Part shown: positions 53,439 to 62,797 of the stretch, one piece after another
Position numbering within the stretch: position 1 is the stretch's first letter
Layout of the letters: each line of letters starts with the position of its first letter
From: Cryobacterium suzukii
Lineage (GTDB): Bacteria; Actinomycetota; Actinomycetes; Actinomycetales; Microbacteriaceae
NCBI RefSeq assembly: GCF_004403185.1
Contig: NZ_SOHJ01000007.1
Span: forward strand, 1-64,000
Length of the DNA stretch: 64,000 bases
Reading direction: 5' to 3'
The notes under the pieces: model-generated
What the model saw: the letters and a program-made list of their open reading frames with translations, nothing else
What the model was told of the DNA's origin: nothing
Databases searched by the model: none
Program-made: the position numbers and the translations under genes

Positions 53439-55186
53439 AATTTGTCTTTCTGGGACGGTACGCCCTGGGCTGCCGTGTTTTCATCACGGAGCTCCTGGCG
53501 GCGAATTTTTCCGGTCTGTGTCTTGGGTAGGTCGTCGATGATGTGGACGATGCGGGGGTACTTGTAAGCTGCGAGGCGCTCTTTGGTGAATGCGATGAGC
53601 TCGGTTGGAGTGGCCGATAGACCTGATTTCAGGGACACGAAAGCGACGACGGTTTCGCCGCGGTAGTCATCCGCCTGGCCAATCACAGCGGCCTCATGGA
53701 CTGCGGGATGTTCATACAGCGCGTCCTCGACCTCGCGGGGCCAGACCTTATACCCGGAGACGTTGATCTGGTCTTTGAGCCGGTCCACTAGATAAATCCA
53801 GCCTTGTGCGTCGATGATGGCCACGTCGCCGGTGCGGAACCTGCCTCCGGGCATTGCGTGGGAGGTGGCATCCGGATTATTCCAGTAACCCGGGATAATT
53901 TGGGGACCAGATAATTCCAGCTCACCCTGGGTGCCCGGGGGAACGGATTGACCATTCTGGTCGATGACTCTGGCTACAACGAGCGGTAACGAAATGCCGA
54001 TAGACAGCGTGCCGCTGGAGGCGTCGACCGGCGCTTCGGCACCCGGAGGAACGGCAATTACACCGGACGTGCTTTCGGTTAATCCATAGGCATTGTGGAT
54101 GTAGACGCCGAAGCGCGTTTTGAAGCGTTCCACGGTGGCCGGCGGGATTGGCGCCCCGCCGGAATACAAAGTCTTGACGGCGGCAAAATGGCTGGCATTG
54201 GCATGCGGAAGCGCCAAAATCGCGTTAAACACGGTAATCGAGCCGATGGTATAGCTGACCCTATGCTCGGCGAAGGCCTCCAACACGACATCGGGGTCAA
54301 AGCGGCCCGTAAAAACCAGGGTTGTGTCGGTGAATAGAGAGATCGCAGCGTTAATTACGGCGCCAGTGATATGAAACAGTGGGGCCACGGCCATGACGAC
54401 GTCACCGGGGACCAGCCGTGCAAATCGGGCAAACGTCGTGGCGACGGCCAGGACGTTTTCGTGGGTGTTCATGGCGCCCTTTGGCGGCCCGGTCGTACCA
54501 GAGGTATAGGTCAACAGCGCCACGTCGTCGCGGGTCAGATCAATGTCAGCGGGTCGCAAGCCGTCGAATTCGCGAATGAGAGCCGCGACGTCCCCATCAA
54601 CCGAAGCCACCGGACGCGCCGTCATGTCACAGCTACGCGGATCGTTTCGGGTTTGAAAGTCACGTGCAGAGGTGCTGATGAGCCAGCGAGCCGTGCCTCC
54701 GGCAAGCGTTTGACGAGTTTCCGACACAGCGGTATCGGCACAAATAATACCGATTGCACCCGAGTCGTCAACGAGGCGACGCAGTTCTCGGCGTTTGTAC
54801 ATGGGGTTCAGCAGCAGTGCGGTCGCCCCCAGTTTCCAGAGGGCCAGCAGGGCAAGCGCGTAGTGGGGGGTGTTCTGGAGGTAGATGCCCACCCGTGCAC
54901 CGCGAATTGTGCCGCGGGCCACGAGCGCTACAGCGAGAGCGTCGGAGGCACGGTCGACTTCGGCGGCAGTCATCCTGCCATCGAAATAGCGTAATGCGAC
55001 GCGCTCCGGATTGGCGGCGACGCGGGCCTTCCACGCCTCTACGGTCGACTCGTACCGCAATCCTGCGTGTACTTTCCTGCTCAGCAGGTCTGGTGCGGTC
55101 TGAGAATTCTCTCCGGTGTTGATCCCAGAACGACTCTGTACGGACGAGCCGATCTCACAACGGTTGGTCACAGATGAACGAGCCAC
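53435..55186 (-). CDS. Acyl-CoA ligase (LvaE-like)
   Basis: The 583-residue adenylate-forming enzyme has TSGTTGPPKGAMNTHENV (about 235), NAYGLTESTSG (about 355), RFRTGDVAIIDAQGW (about 445), the hinge DRLKDQINVSGYKVWPREVE and the catalytic Lys in TQTGKIRRQEL near the end. The first 45 residues are a polar extension. First gene of the five-gene operon, activating the imported acid. Divergent from TetR across a 38-bp palindrome. Confidence 0.88.
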   Translation of the reverse strand: MARSSVTNRCEIGSSVQSRSGINTGENSQTAPDLLSRKVHAGLRYESTVEAWKARVAANPERVALRYFDGRMTAAEVDRASDALAVALVARGTIRGARVGIYLQNTPHYALALLALWKLGATALLLNPMYKRRELRRLVDDSGAIGIICADTAVSETRQTLAGGTARWLISTSARDFQTRNDPRSCDMTARPVASVDGDVAALIREFDGLRPADIDLTRDDVALLTYTSGTTGPPKGAMNTHENVLAVATTFARFARLVPGDVVMAVAPLFHITGAVINAAISLFTDTTLVFTGRFDPDVVLEAFAEHRVSYTIGSITVFNAILALPHANASHFAAVKTLYSGGAPIPPATVERFKTRFGVYIHNAYGLTESTSGVIAVPPGAEAPVDASSGTLSIGISLPLVVARVIDQNGQSVPPGTQGELELSGPQIIPGYWNNPDATSHAMPGGRFRTGDVAIIDAQGWIYLVDRLKDQINVSGYKVWPREVEDALYEHPAVHEAAVIGQADDYRGETVVAFVSLKSGLSATPTELIAFTKERLAAYKYPRIVHIIDDLPKTQTGKIRRQELRDENTAAQGVPSQKDKL

Positions 55187-55227
55187 GGCAGCCGCCCCCC
55201 TCCGGCATCGTCGCCGGAATTGACTTT

Positions 55228-55265
55228 ACTAACTCCTACCGAGCGATCGCTCGGTAGGAGTTAGT
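55228..55265. promoter_or_regulatory. Perfect 38-bp TetR operator palindrome
   Basis: Two exact 19-bp arms meet between 55246 and 55247; the core is CCGAGCGATCGCTCGG and the outer ends are ACTAACTCC and GGAGTTAGT. It lies 42 bases upstream of the ligase start and 69 upstream of the TetR start. It resembles known TetR operators controlling CoA-dependent catabolism, such as PaaR-type sites with ACCGnnCGnnCGGT. Confidence 0.85.
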
Positions 55266-55334
55266 CTGGAGTAGACGTCATCATCTGTCAAGACAGACAA
55301 TGGCAATCTGGCATTAACAGGTGAAGGAGTATTC

Positions 55335-56039
55335 GTGAAAGTTGAGACTGCGAAAAAAGTCGAGGATGCGGCCGCGTGGCGCAAATACTCCGAAAACGTG
55401 CTGCCACCCCTGCTGCAAGCGGCTCTCGATAGCTTTGTGGAGCACGGATATCACGGCACGACAATTCGCACAGTGGCCGCTCGGGCCAAGCTCTCCGTAC
55501 CGGGCCTGTATCACCACTACGCCTCCAAGCAGGCACTGCTCGTGGCGATCGTTCAGTTTGCGATGACGGATTTATTGGTTAGGAGCGAAGATGCCGTAGC
55601 GGAGGCAGGTTCTTCGGTGGAGGAACAGTTTCGACTTCTCATCGAATGTCTGGCGCTCTTTCACGCTCATCGCAGTGAGCTCGCCTTCATTGCGGCAAGT
55701 GAGATCCGAAGTTTGGAAGGCGAGTCGCGAACGGCGCACATCAAATCCCGCGATAAACAGCAGCAAATGGTGGACGACATCATCAATCAGGGTATGCGGG
55801 AGGGGGTCTTTGACGCGGAGCATCCCAAGGACACCAGTCGAGCCATCGTTACTATGTGTACCGGTATTGCGCAGTGGTACCGCCGTGACGGTGAGCTTTC
55901 GCCCGAAGAGCTGGCCGTCAGGTACGCCAACATCGCCCGGATGACTTTGGGTGTTGGCCCAGGCTCTCGAAGAGAGAGTGTGCTCACTGCGCCCACGCCT
56001 GTGCTAACCGATGCGCGAGGCAGGCCAGACCGCGGCTGA
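55335..56039 (+). CDS. TetR-family transcriptional regulator
   Basis: The 234-residue regulator has the TetR HTH (GYHGTTIRTVAARAKLSVPG then LYHHYASKQALL, about residues 36-68) and a large C-terminal domain with HAHRSELAFIAASEIRSLEG, a sub-family seen for acyl-CoA-sensing repressors. GAAGGAG lies five bases before the GTG. It is divergent from the CoA-ligase operon and probably represses it; the inducer may be a CoA ester (inference). Confidence 0.87.
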   Translation: MKVETAKKVEDAAAWRKYSENVLPPLLQAALDSFVEHGYHGTTIRTVAARAKLSVPGLYHHYASKQALLVAIVQFAMTDLLVRSEDAVAEAGSSVEEQFRLLIECLALFHAHRSELAFIAASEIRSLEGESRTAHIKSRDKQQQMVDDIINQGMREGVFDAEHPKDTSRAIVTMCTGIAQWYRRDGELSPEELAVRYANIARMTLGVGPGSRRESVLTAPTPVLTDARGRPDRG

Positions 56040-56462
56040 TCCAAGTACGGGTGGGCCTCACGGATCCGCGATTCGCGCCTGTCCTTGCGTCGCTCACTGA
56101 TCGCGCCCGAGCGAATCACCGCCCCGCGTAAGTCCGCCTACTCTGCGAGGGAACCCGTAGCGTATCGAGCGCTTACAGTGCTTTATGTCGGGGCGGCCGA
56201 CGCTGACAGAATTACAACACTGAGCGCAGCCCTTACCGTGAAGGCTGGTTACAGCGACATTCTTGCCACCCGAGGGGATCGTCGAATGGTTCGCGCGAGC
56301 TCCGCACCTCATCGGTACGCCGGACCTCGTCGCGGAGGTCGAGGCCGTCGTCGCCTCGCGCGGCTCGATTCTGTTAATCCTCTCACTCGGGCTCGACTTC
56401 GAGTTCTCTGGCGGTGTGCCGAAGGTGCCGCCTGTCCCGGCCGGTGCCGTCGCGGAAGCCCC
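56040..56462. other. Decayed stretch with a coding remnant
   Basis: From about 56263 to 56460 a plus-strand frame reads GIVEWFARAPHLIGTPDLVA and EVEAVVASRGSILLILSLGL, with strongly GC-rich third positions as in real genes. No complete gene or family is recognised. The remainder shows nothing. Confidence 0.5.
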
Positions 56463-56798
56463 TTACTGCAGGAAAATGCCGCGCCTCATCCAGAGGAGGG
56501 GGCATTTTTCGTGGTTTGGCACCGCGCTGAAAGTTAGAGCCTTGCCAACAATTCCGCCTTTTTTTGGGCTGAACTCTTCGTCGGTGAGAACACCCGCTGT
56601 TCTCAAGTCGACCAGCTTGGAAAGCTGCACTGTCACGTCGGCTTGGGGTGCTGCTGCTCGGGCAGGAGCAACTGCTGCCAAGTCCTGCGCCGTTTTTGAC
56701 GGGTGCGTGCCCAGTATTAACTTAGTTAGGACGCTCTTGACCTGCGCCGCCTCGGCATGGGAATCACAGAGGTCGACGGTATTTCCTGAAGTAATCAC
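56463..56798 (-). CDS. SHOCT-domain protein, 3' end possibly altered
   Basis: The 111-residue protein contains a SHOCT-like motif LSKLVDLRTAGVLTDEEFSP (about residues 60-79). In typical proteins SHOCT is at the very C-terminus, but here about 30 residues follow, running through a terminator-like hairpin (56473-56509). This suggests that the 3' end was altered. The region is flanked by decayed sequence. Function unknown. Confidence 0.5.
   Translation of the reverse strand: MITSGNTVDLCDSHAEAAQVKSVLTKLILGTHPSKTAQDLAAVAPARAAAPQADVTVQLSKLVDLRTAGVLTDEEFSPKKGGIVGKALTFSAVPNHEKCPLLWMRRGIFLQ
56473..56509. terminator. Bidirectional terminator-like hairpin
   Basis: AAAATGCC pairs with GGCATTTT at the outside and CCTC with GAGG inside, giving T-runs in both directions. 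It overlaps the end of the SHOCT frame, and may be its original terminator. Confidence 0.5.
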
Positions 56799-56900
56799 TG
56801 ATACTTTCGTGTTTATAAACCCATCTAACGACGTTGTGACGCCTCACAGGCTCTTGACGGGGATCATTTCCGTGCCACTGTTGCCGTTCTTGAAACCCGC

Positions 56901-57098
56901 GTGTGCTTCGCATTTGGAAGGGCTACAGGTCGCCATAGCGGTAAACGTAAACTGCCTGAGGAGCAGAAGGAAAAGCTCCTGGACGAAGTCCCCCAGCGCG
57001 GCGAACGCGCCGCCGCGCAGATCGCTGCACTCGTCAGCGTCACCAGATTCACGGTATACCGAGCAATCCAACGAGCCGTCGACGGCGCAGAAGCATAG
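56901..57098 (+). pseudogene. C-terminal fragment of a recombinase/resolvase-like protein
   Basis: The frame reads GRHSGKRKLPEEQKEKLLDE then ERAAAQIAALVSVTRFTVYR and AIQRAVDG, the helix-turn-helix tail of serine recombinases. The catalytic domain is missing. It suggests a past mobile element next to the mannan locus. Confidence 0.5.
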
Positions 57099-57227
57099 GC
57101 AAAAGTCGATCTCAACATTTCATAGTTCTATATCTTAAATTAATGATGAAATCATTGACCTCGGTCGTGAAAGGGACCAAAGTTAGGTCGATTGAGTCTC
57201 ACTGACGAGACTCGGAGATTGGGAACC

Positions 57228-58244
57228 ATGACTCGAAACAGAGTTCACGCCCGCCGCGCTGCGCTAGGTATGGCCGTTTGCGTTAGCGCGTTGCTCGCGC
57301 AGGTGGTGGCACCGTCGCCGGACTTAGCGCAAGCATTCCAGCCGTCGACCAAGGCTGCCGTCGTGCAGTACCTGCAATCCATCACGGGTACGGGCATCGT
57401 CTCTGGACAGCACAACAAAGAGCCAGCGAGCGCCCCGGGGCAGTACACCCAGCAGGTGAAGGACATCACAGGCCAGTATCCCGGTCTTTGGGGTGGCGAT
57501 CTATTCTTCACCGCGCCCGATGCGGCTAATCGGCAGCTGGTCGTCGACCAGGCTAAGAGGGAGTGGGCCAATGGATCCCTCGTGACTCTCGCGTGGCACG
57601 CCTGCTCACCAACGGGACCGAGCACGTGCAATTTTGAGGGGGGAGTGAAGACTTCCATCTCCGATGCGCAGTACCTGCAGATCGTTACGGGAGGGACCGC
57701 GCTGAACGCCACTTGGCGGCAGCGGATGGCCGAGGTGGTGCCGTACCTGCGACAGCTCAAGGACGATGGCGTTCCTGTTCTGTTTCGGCCGTTTCACGAG
57801 ATGAACGAGACCTGGAATTGGTGGGGTGGTCGGCCCGGTGTGAATGGCAGCTCGAAGATCTATCAGCAGATGAAGGATTACTTCGATTCGCAGGGACTTA
57901 CCAACCTGATTTGGGTCTGGAACGTTCAGGACAATCCGCAGGGCGGTTGGTCGAACTACTATCCAGGCAATTCGTATGTGGATGTTGCTTCTCTCGACGT
58001 CTGGTACAAGAACTACCCGAGCTCGAGCGATTACCAGCAGATGCAGTCAATTGCCGGATCAAAGCCAATAGCGGTCGCGGAGATGGGGAAGGTTCCGGAC
58101 AGCGCCTTGCTGGAGAGTCAGACACGCTGGTCCTACTTCATGATCTGGTCCGAGCAACTTCGCGGAAATAACACGAATGCGGAGATACAGAGCACCTACT
58201 TTCACCCGCGTGTTCTAAACCAGGGTGAGCTGACACTTCCATAA
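57228..58244 (+). CDS. Secreted GH26 beta-mannanase
   Basis: The 338-residue protein has a signal peptide ending near LAQAFQ (about residue 37). Its GH26 catalytic acid is Glu in FRPFHEMNETWNWWGG (about 191) and the nucleophile is Glu in PIAVAEMGKVPD (about 282). It cleaves beta-1,4-mannan outside the cell. ATG 57228 is chosen since GGAG lies 10 bases upstream. It opens the mannan locus, whose other genes face it on the opposite strand. Confidence 0.88.
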   Translation: MTRNRVHARRAALGMAVCVSALLAQVVAPSPDLAQAFQPSTKAAVVQYLQSITGTGIVSGQHNKEPASAPGQYTQQVKDITGQYPGLWGGDLFFTAPDAANRQLVVDQAKREWANGSLVTLAWHACSPTGPSTCNFEGGVKTSISDAQYLQIVTGGTALNATWRQRMAEVVPYLRQLKDDGVPVLFRPFHEMNETWNWWGGRPGVNGSSKIYQQMKDYFDSQGLTNLIWVWNVQDNPQGGWSNYYPGNSYVDVASLDVWYKNYPSSSDYQQMQSIAGSKPIAVAEMGKVPDSALLESQTRWSYFMIWSEQLRGNNTNAEIQSTYFHPRVLNQGELTLP

Positions 58245-58291
58245 CGTGTTGACTGGGCGAGGCCCCAGACCTAACCGGTGGCGCTCGCAAG

Positions 58292-58322
58292 CAGGGAGGT
58301 CACCAGGCCGGTGCCCTCCCTG
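58292..58322. terminator. Hairpin between the convergent GH26 and ROK genes
   Basis: CAGGGAGG pairs with CCTCCCTG and inner CACC with GGTG, a strong stem, but without a T run on either strand. It may end both convergent transcripts. Confidence 0.4.
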
Positions 58323-58348
58323 TCGTCCATCCAACGGGTGGCGGAGTG

Positions 58349-59305
58349 TCAACGGGTTGTAGCGAGCGTGATACTCCTTGGGTGGTGGATCAGATGTGGT
58401 CGGTGGATTAGGGCCGCCGCGCCGATCAGTGGGCCGTCGCTTGCTAGACCCGATGAGTTGATCGAGACGTCGCGGGAATAGTCGAAGATGGCATGATCAC
58501 GCGCCGAGTTGCGGACGATGTTCAGGTAAGCAGGGGAGACATTGAAGAACCCTCCGCCAATGGCGACTGCTTCGAGGTCGAGCAGTGTGGCGACGTTCGC
58601 GATGGCACGTCCCACTGCGGTGGCCGAACGATGAATTGCGGCGATCGCGGTGGCGTCGCCGGCTGCTGACGAACGCCCAAGGTCCTCACCAGTCTGTCCG
58701 GTCCATCCGTGCCTTTGGGCCCAGTCGACACTTTTGAGCCCCGAAGCGATGCCTTCTAGCGTTCCGCCGTCCGATGTCCCGTCGTCAGAGCGGTCGAGGT
58801 GGATCTGTCCGATGTGGCCGGCGTTGCCGGAGCGGCCAAAAACTATCCGGCCGTCCAGCATGATGCCGCCGCCAACACCGGTCGAAACGACGATGCTCAT
58901 GGACGATTCGGTCCCACGCGTCGCACCGATCCAGTGTTCGGCGAGTGCGAGGCAGGTTCCGTCCAAGCGGAGTTCGATAGGACGGTCGGGGATAAGGTCC
59001 TGAACGAAAGCTCGGACTTCAAAGCCGTGCAAGAGGGGTAGGTTCTTCGGGAGGATCCTTCCTGCGGCTAGATCGATCGGGCCTGCGGATCCGATCCCTA
59101 CACCGACGATCACCGCATTGCCCAACCTCGCCGTCGACGCGGCGAAGCAGACCTCCAAAGCGCAGCCGAGGTCGTGCGGAGTAATATCCCGGCCGGTCGG
59201 GAGGCGATGCCGGGTATCGGCGACTATGCATCCGTCATCGTCGACGAGGGCGGTCTCGACCTTAGTCCCGCCGATATCGATTGCTAGTGCCAGTTGGTTG
59301 AGCAT
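58349..59305 (-). CDS. ROK-family sugar kinase
   Basis: The 318-residue protein has the ROK N-terminal phosphate motif LAIDIGGTKVETALVDDDG (about residues 6-24), GIGSAGPIDLAAGRI and STGVGGGIMLDG (about 135). The zinc-binding Cys cluster found in many ROK proteins is absent. ATG 59305 has AAGGA eight bases upstream. Placed after the beta-mannosidase, it probably phosphorylates the released mannose or glucose. Confidence 0.85.
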   Translation of the reverse strand: MLNQLALAIDIGGTKVETALVDDDGCIVADTRHRLPTGRDITPHDLGCALEVCFAASTARLGNAVIVGVGIGSAGPIDLAAGRILPKNLPLLHGFEVRAFVQDLIPDRPIELRLDGTCLALAEHWIGATRGTESSMSIVVSTGVGGGIMLDGRIVFGRSGNAGHIGQIHLDRSDDGTSDGGTLEGIASGLKSVDWAQRHGWTGQTGEDLGRSSAAGDATAIAAIHRSATAVGRAIANVATLLDLEAVAIGGGFFNVSPAYLNIVRNSARDHAIFDYSRDVSINSSGLASDGPLIGAAALIHRPHLIHHPRSITLATTR

Positions 59306-59390
59306 CGGAGTTCCTTGATTTAATGACTTATCCGGGCGCGCGAGGCCTGGCGGTGGCAAGCACCTGCCAGACCTCGAGTGACGGGCTTTT

Positions 59391-61871
59391 CTAAGTCCAG
59401 TCGGCCACGAGCTGGTTGGCGGTGCGCAGCACCCGGTCGGAGACCAACTGCTGGGCGTCGATAGGGCGGTCGGTGGTGACATGGAACACGACGGACTCAC
59501 CCGGAAGCAGGGTGATGAGTTGATCGTCAACGACTGCCTCCGGGTCGACCTTGTCGACTAATAGGGAGATGTCGCGGACGAGGTTGTCCGCTTTTACCGT
59601 GACGTCCACACCTCCGTCGACGATCTCGACGGCGGTGGTCAGACGGGCGGGTTCGAGTGCGGAGTCGCGGTATTCGGCGAAGAACCAGAACGCACGCGTC
59701 GCACCGAGGTCAACGACCAGCAGTTCGTCGTTGGCGTCGCCGGGAGTCCTAGTCGCTGCATCGATCGTGACCGTCGCTGCGGAACGCGCCTCAACTCGCA
59801 CGTCCTGCCGGTTCTCTGCAAGGACGGTCCCGTCGAATTTGAGGCGCCGGATCACGTACTCGCCGTCCCAGTCCTCGGCGCTGTCGTTGACGGCGACGAC
59901 GGCGAGGGAGTCTTGGCGCGGCTGGACTGTCAGCAGTCTGTCTTCATACGCGTGTTTGAGCGCGTACAGCAGGGGCTTGGCGACACCGTAGCCGTCGACG
60001 GCGGCCCAAGAGGTGACGGGCCAGCAGTCGTTGAGCTGCCACACCACGGAGCCCATGCAGCGAGGGCTCTCCGATCGCATGTGCTCGATTGCGAGGGTGA
60101 CCGCGAGCGCTTGGTTCAGAGACATCGCCCAGTGCCAGTCTTCGGTGTCATCCGGGAGAGGCAGGTGCGCGACTAGCCCATCGGTGAGTTTGTCGTTGCC
60201 ATCCGTTGCCTTCTGGTGATGAATCATCCCGGGGGACTCCGGCGTGAGGGGGTTGTCGGAAATCGATCGCTCAATACTTGACCAAGATGCCGGGCCCTGC
60301 CAGCCAAACTCGGCCACGAACCGGGCGTGGATGTCGCGGTATGCCGGGTAGTCGACTCGGTTCCACAACTCCCACAGGTGGACGGAGCCGTGGTCGTAGT
60401 CATTTGCGAGGATCTTCGTGTCGCCCGACCAGGGGCTTCCCGGCGTGTAGGCGCGGCCCGGGTCGAGTTCTGACACGAGGCGGGGAAGGAGATCAAGATA
60501 GTAGCCCAGCCCCCAGGTTCGTCCCTGCAGGCGCTTGGCCCATCCCCATTCTTCGTATCCCCAGATGTTCTCATTGTTGCCGTTCCAGAGGGCGAGGCTC
60601 GGGTGCGGCATGATGCGCGTCACATTGTCGCGCACCTCGGCCTCAACCTCGCTCCAGAGTGGTTCCTCCTCGGCGTACGCCGCGCAGGCAAACAGGAAGT
60701 CCTGCCAGACGAGGATGCCACGTTCGTCGCACAGGTCGTAGAAGTCGTCGGACTCGAAATAGCCGCCGCCCCAGATGCGCAGCAGGTTCATGTTGGCGAA
60801 CTCGGCCTGGTCCATTCGCCGTGCCAGCCGGGCGCGGTCGACGCGCGTGATGAAGGCATCATCCGGGATCCAATTTGCCCCCCGGATCCAGACGGGTTCG
60901 CCATTCACGACGAATCGGAATGAGGTGCCCTCGTCGTCGGGATCGAGTTGGACCGCGATAGTGCGGAAGCCGACTCGAGTGGTCCAGCTGTCGACAAATG
61001 CGCCGTTGACGCTCGCGTCGACGGCCAGGTGGTAGAGCGGCTGGCCGCCGTGACCACGTGGCCACCACAGGTCGACGTCGGCGATGGTGACGTCGATGGT
61101 TGCAGTCGTGGTCCCGGCCGGGATAGTGGAAGCGAAGGTCTCTCCGGCGATAGCTGCGGTAACAACCACTGCCTCGTCACAGGCGCGGTCGATGTCAACG
61201 TTCACGCTCACGCGTCCAGTCGATCCTTCAACGCTCACCACTGGACGCACGGTGGAGAGCCGCGCCGTGCTCCAAGCGTGCAGGGAGACTGGCTTCCAGA
61301 TGCCGACCGATGCCGAATCCAGCCCCCAGTCCCACCCGAAGTTGCAAGCGGCTTTGCGGATGGCATTGAACGGGTGGGAGTAGGTGTGCGGGCGGTAGCC
61401 GAGGGCGAGGCTAGCGCGGTCGGCTTCGGCGACAGGGGAGGCGAAGAATACGGAGAGCTCGTTCTGTCCATCGATGAGGACTTCGTGGACGGGGATCCGA
61501 TAGGTGCGGTGCTGGTTGCGGGTAGTCGCGATCCGGTGCCCGTTAAGGGTGACCGTTGCGATGGTGTCCAAGCCCTCGAAGACCAGTTCATGACGGTCGT
61601 GCGCATCTGCGGACCAGGCGAACATTGTGGTGTACTCCCAGTCGCTTTCGCCGATCCAGGTCACCTTCTTCTCGTTTTGGTCTAGGTACGGGTCAGGGAT
61701 CAGGTTTGCCTTCAGGAGATCTGTGTGCACCAGTCCGGGAACGGTTGCGGGGATCGACTGGCCGTCTATGGAGGCGGGGATAGGACCGCGATGTGCGCGG
61801 ACGCTCCAGCCGTCGTGCAGGGGGCGCACAGTCGCGCCGGTGATGTTCAGATCCGGAATGGTGTTAGTCAC
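59391..61871 (-). CDS. Beta-mannosidase (GH2)
   Basis: The 826-residue GH2 enzyme has the beta-mannosidase hallmarks FGWDWGLDSASVGIWKPV, WGGGYFESDDFYDLCDERGI, the acid/base Glu in LWNGNNENIWGYEEW (about 425) and the nucleophile Glu in ARFVAEFGWQGPASW (about 520). No signal peptide, so it removes mannose from imported oligosaccharides. The GTG start overlaps the permease stop by four bases, and AGGAG is seven bases upstream. Confidence 0.92.
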   Translation of the reverse strand: MTNTIPDLNITGATVRPLHDGWSVRAHRGPIPASIDGQSIPATVPGLVHTDLLKANLIPDPYLDQNEKKVTWIGESDWEYTTMFAWSADAHDRHELVFEGLDTIATVTLNGHRIATTRNQHRTYRIPVHEVLIDGQNELSVFFASPVAEADRASLALGYRPHTYSHPFNAIRKAACNFGWDWGLDSASVGIWKPVSLHAWSTARLSTVRPVVSVEGSTGRVSVNVDIDRACDEAVVVTAAIAGETFASTIPAGTTTATIDVTIADVDLWWPRGHGGQPLYHLAVDASVNGAFVDSWTTRVGFRTIAVQLDPDDEGTSFRFVVNGEPVWIRGANWIPDDAFITRVDRARLARRMDQAEFANMNLLRIWGGGYFESDDFYDLCDERGILVWQDFLFACAAYAEEEPLWSEVEAEVRDNVTRIMPHPSLALWNGNNENIWGYEEWGWAKRLQGRTWGLGYYLDLLPRLVSELDPGRAYTPGSPWSGDTKILANDYDHGSVHLWELWNRVDYPAYRDIHARFVAEFGWQGPASWSSIERSISDNPLTPESPGMIHHQKATDGNDKLTDGLVAHLPLPDDTEDWHWAMSLNQALAVTLAIEHMRSESPRCMGSVVWQLNDCWPVTSWAAVDGYGVAKPLLYALKHAYEDRLLTVQPRQDSLAVVAVNDSAEDWDGEYVIRRLKFDGTVLAENRQDVRVEARSAATVTIDAATRTPGDANDELLVVDLGATRAFWFFAEYRDSALEPARLTTAVEIVDGGVDVTVKADNLVRDISLLVDKVDPEAVVDDQLITLLPGESVVFHVTTDRPIDAQQLVSDRVLRTANQLVADWT

Positions 61872-62797
61872 TTGGTGGCTCCTGAGGTGAGTCCGTTGTA
61901 GATGAAACGCTGGAGAAAAAGGAAGGCGATGAGGGTGGGAACGATGACGAGGATGGTTCCGGCGGCGATGACCTCCCACTGCGCCCCGAACGGGCCCATG
62001 AACCGAAAGAGAGAGGTGGAGATCACGCCGAGGTCCTGAGAAGGCATATAGAGGAAGGGGATATAAAACTCGTTGTAAACGGCAATGCCTTTGATGATCA
62101 CGACTGTCGCCACTGCGGGCTTGAGCAGCGGCAGAATGATCCGCCAGTAAACAGTGAATCGGTTGGCCCCGTCGAGCATCGCGGCTTCGTCAAGGGAGAT
62201 CGGAATCGACTGCATGAATTGCAGGAAGATGTAGATCGCCACGATGTCGGTGCCGGTGAACAGCAGGATGGCCGACCAGCGGGTGTTGAAGAGATCCAAT
62301 GCGTTAATGACTTGAAATGTCGCCACCTGAGTGGTCACGGAGGGGACGAGGGTCGCCAGTAGGAACAGTCCAGACACCAGGGAGCGGCCGCGGAATCGGA
62401 ACCGGTCGATGGCGTACGCAGCCATGGTGCCGATGAGCACGGTGCCGGTGATCGAGATGACAAGGATGATTCCCGTGTTCACGAATCCGATGATCATGTC
62501 GCCCTGGGTGAACGCGATGACGAAGTTGTCGAAGTTTAACCAGTCACTGGGCGGTACGAGTGGACCCGTCCCTCGGTATTCCTCGGACGTCTTGAAGGCG
62601 AGCATGAAGATCGTGCCGATCGGGATGAGCGCGAACAGGCAAGCCACGATGAGGGAGGCGTACTTGCCGATCGTGCCCACGGCGGCGCCCGCCGGCAGGC
62701 GCCGCCGGGAGGTCGTTATAACCGGGCTGGAAGACGCAGGAAAGTCGCCGACGGGCATACCCGTGACGTCAACTTCGCGGGGTTGGGTGCTAGTCAT
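61868..62797 (-). CDS. Sugar ABC transporter permease (MalG type)
   Basis: The 309-residue permease has six predicted transmembrane segments and the EAA loop SLDEAAMLDGANRFTVYWRI (about 200), with the C-terminal FLQRFIYNGLTSGATK. It lies between the MalF-type permease and the beta-mannosidase in a four-base-overlap operon, so mannooligosaccharide import is inferred. Confidence 0.9.
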   Translation of the reverse strand: MTSTQPREVDVTGMPVGDFPASSSPVITTSRRRLPAGAAVGTIGKYASLIVACLFALIPIGTIFMLAFKTSEEYRGTGPLVPPSDWLNFDNFVIAFTQGDMIIGFVNTGIILVISITGTVLIGTMAAYAIDRFRFRGRSLVSGLFLLATLVPSVTTQVATFQVINALDLFNTRWSAILLFTGTDIVAIYIFLQFMQSIPISLDEAAMLDGANRFTVYWRIILPLLKPAVATVVIIKGIAVYNEFYIPFLYMPSQDLGVISTSLFRFMGPFGAQWEVIAAGTILVIVPTLIAFLFLQRFIYNGLTSGATK

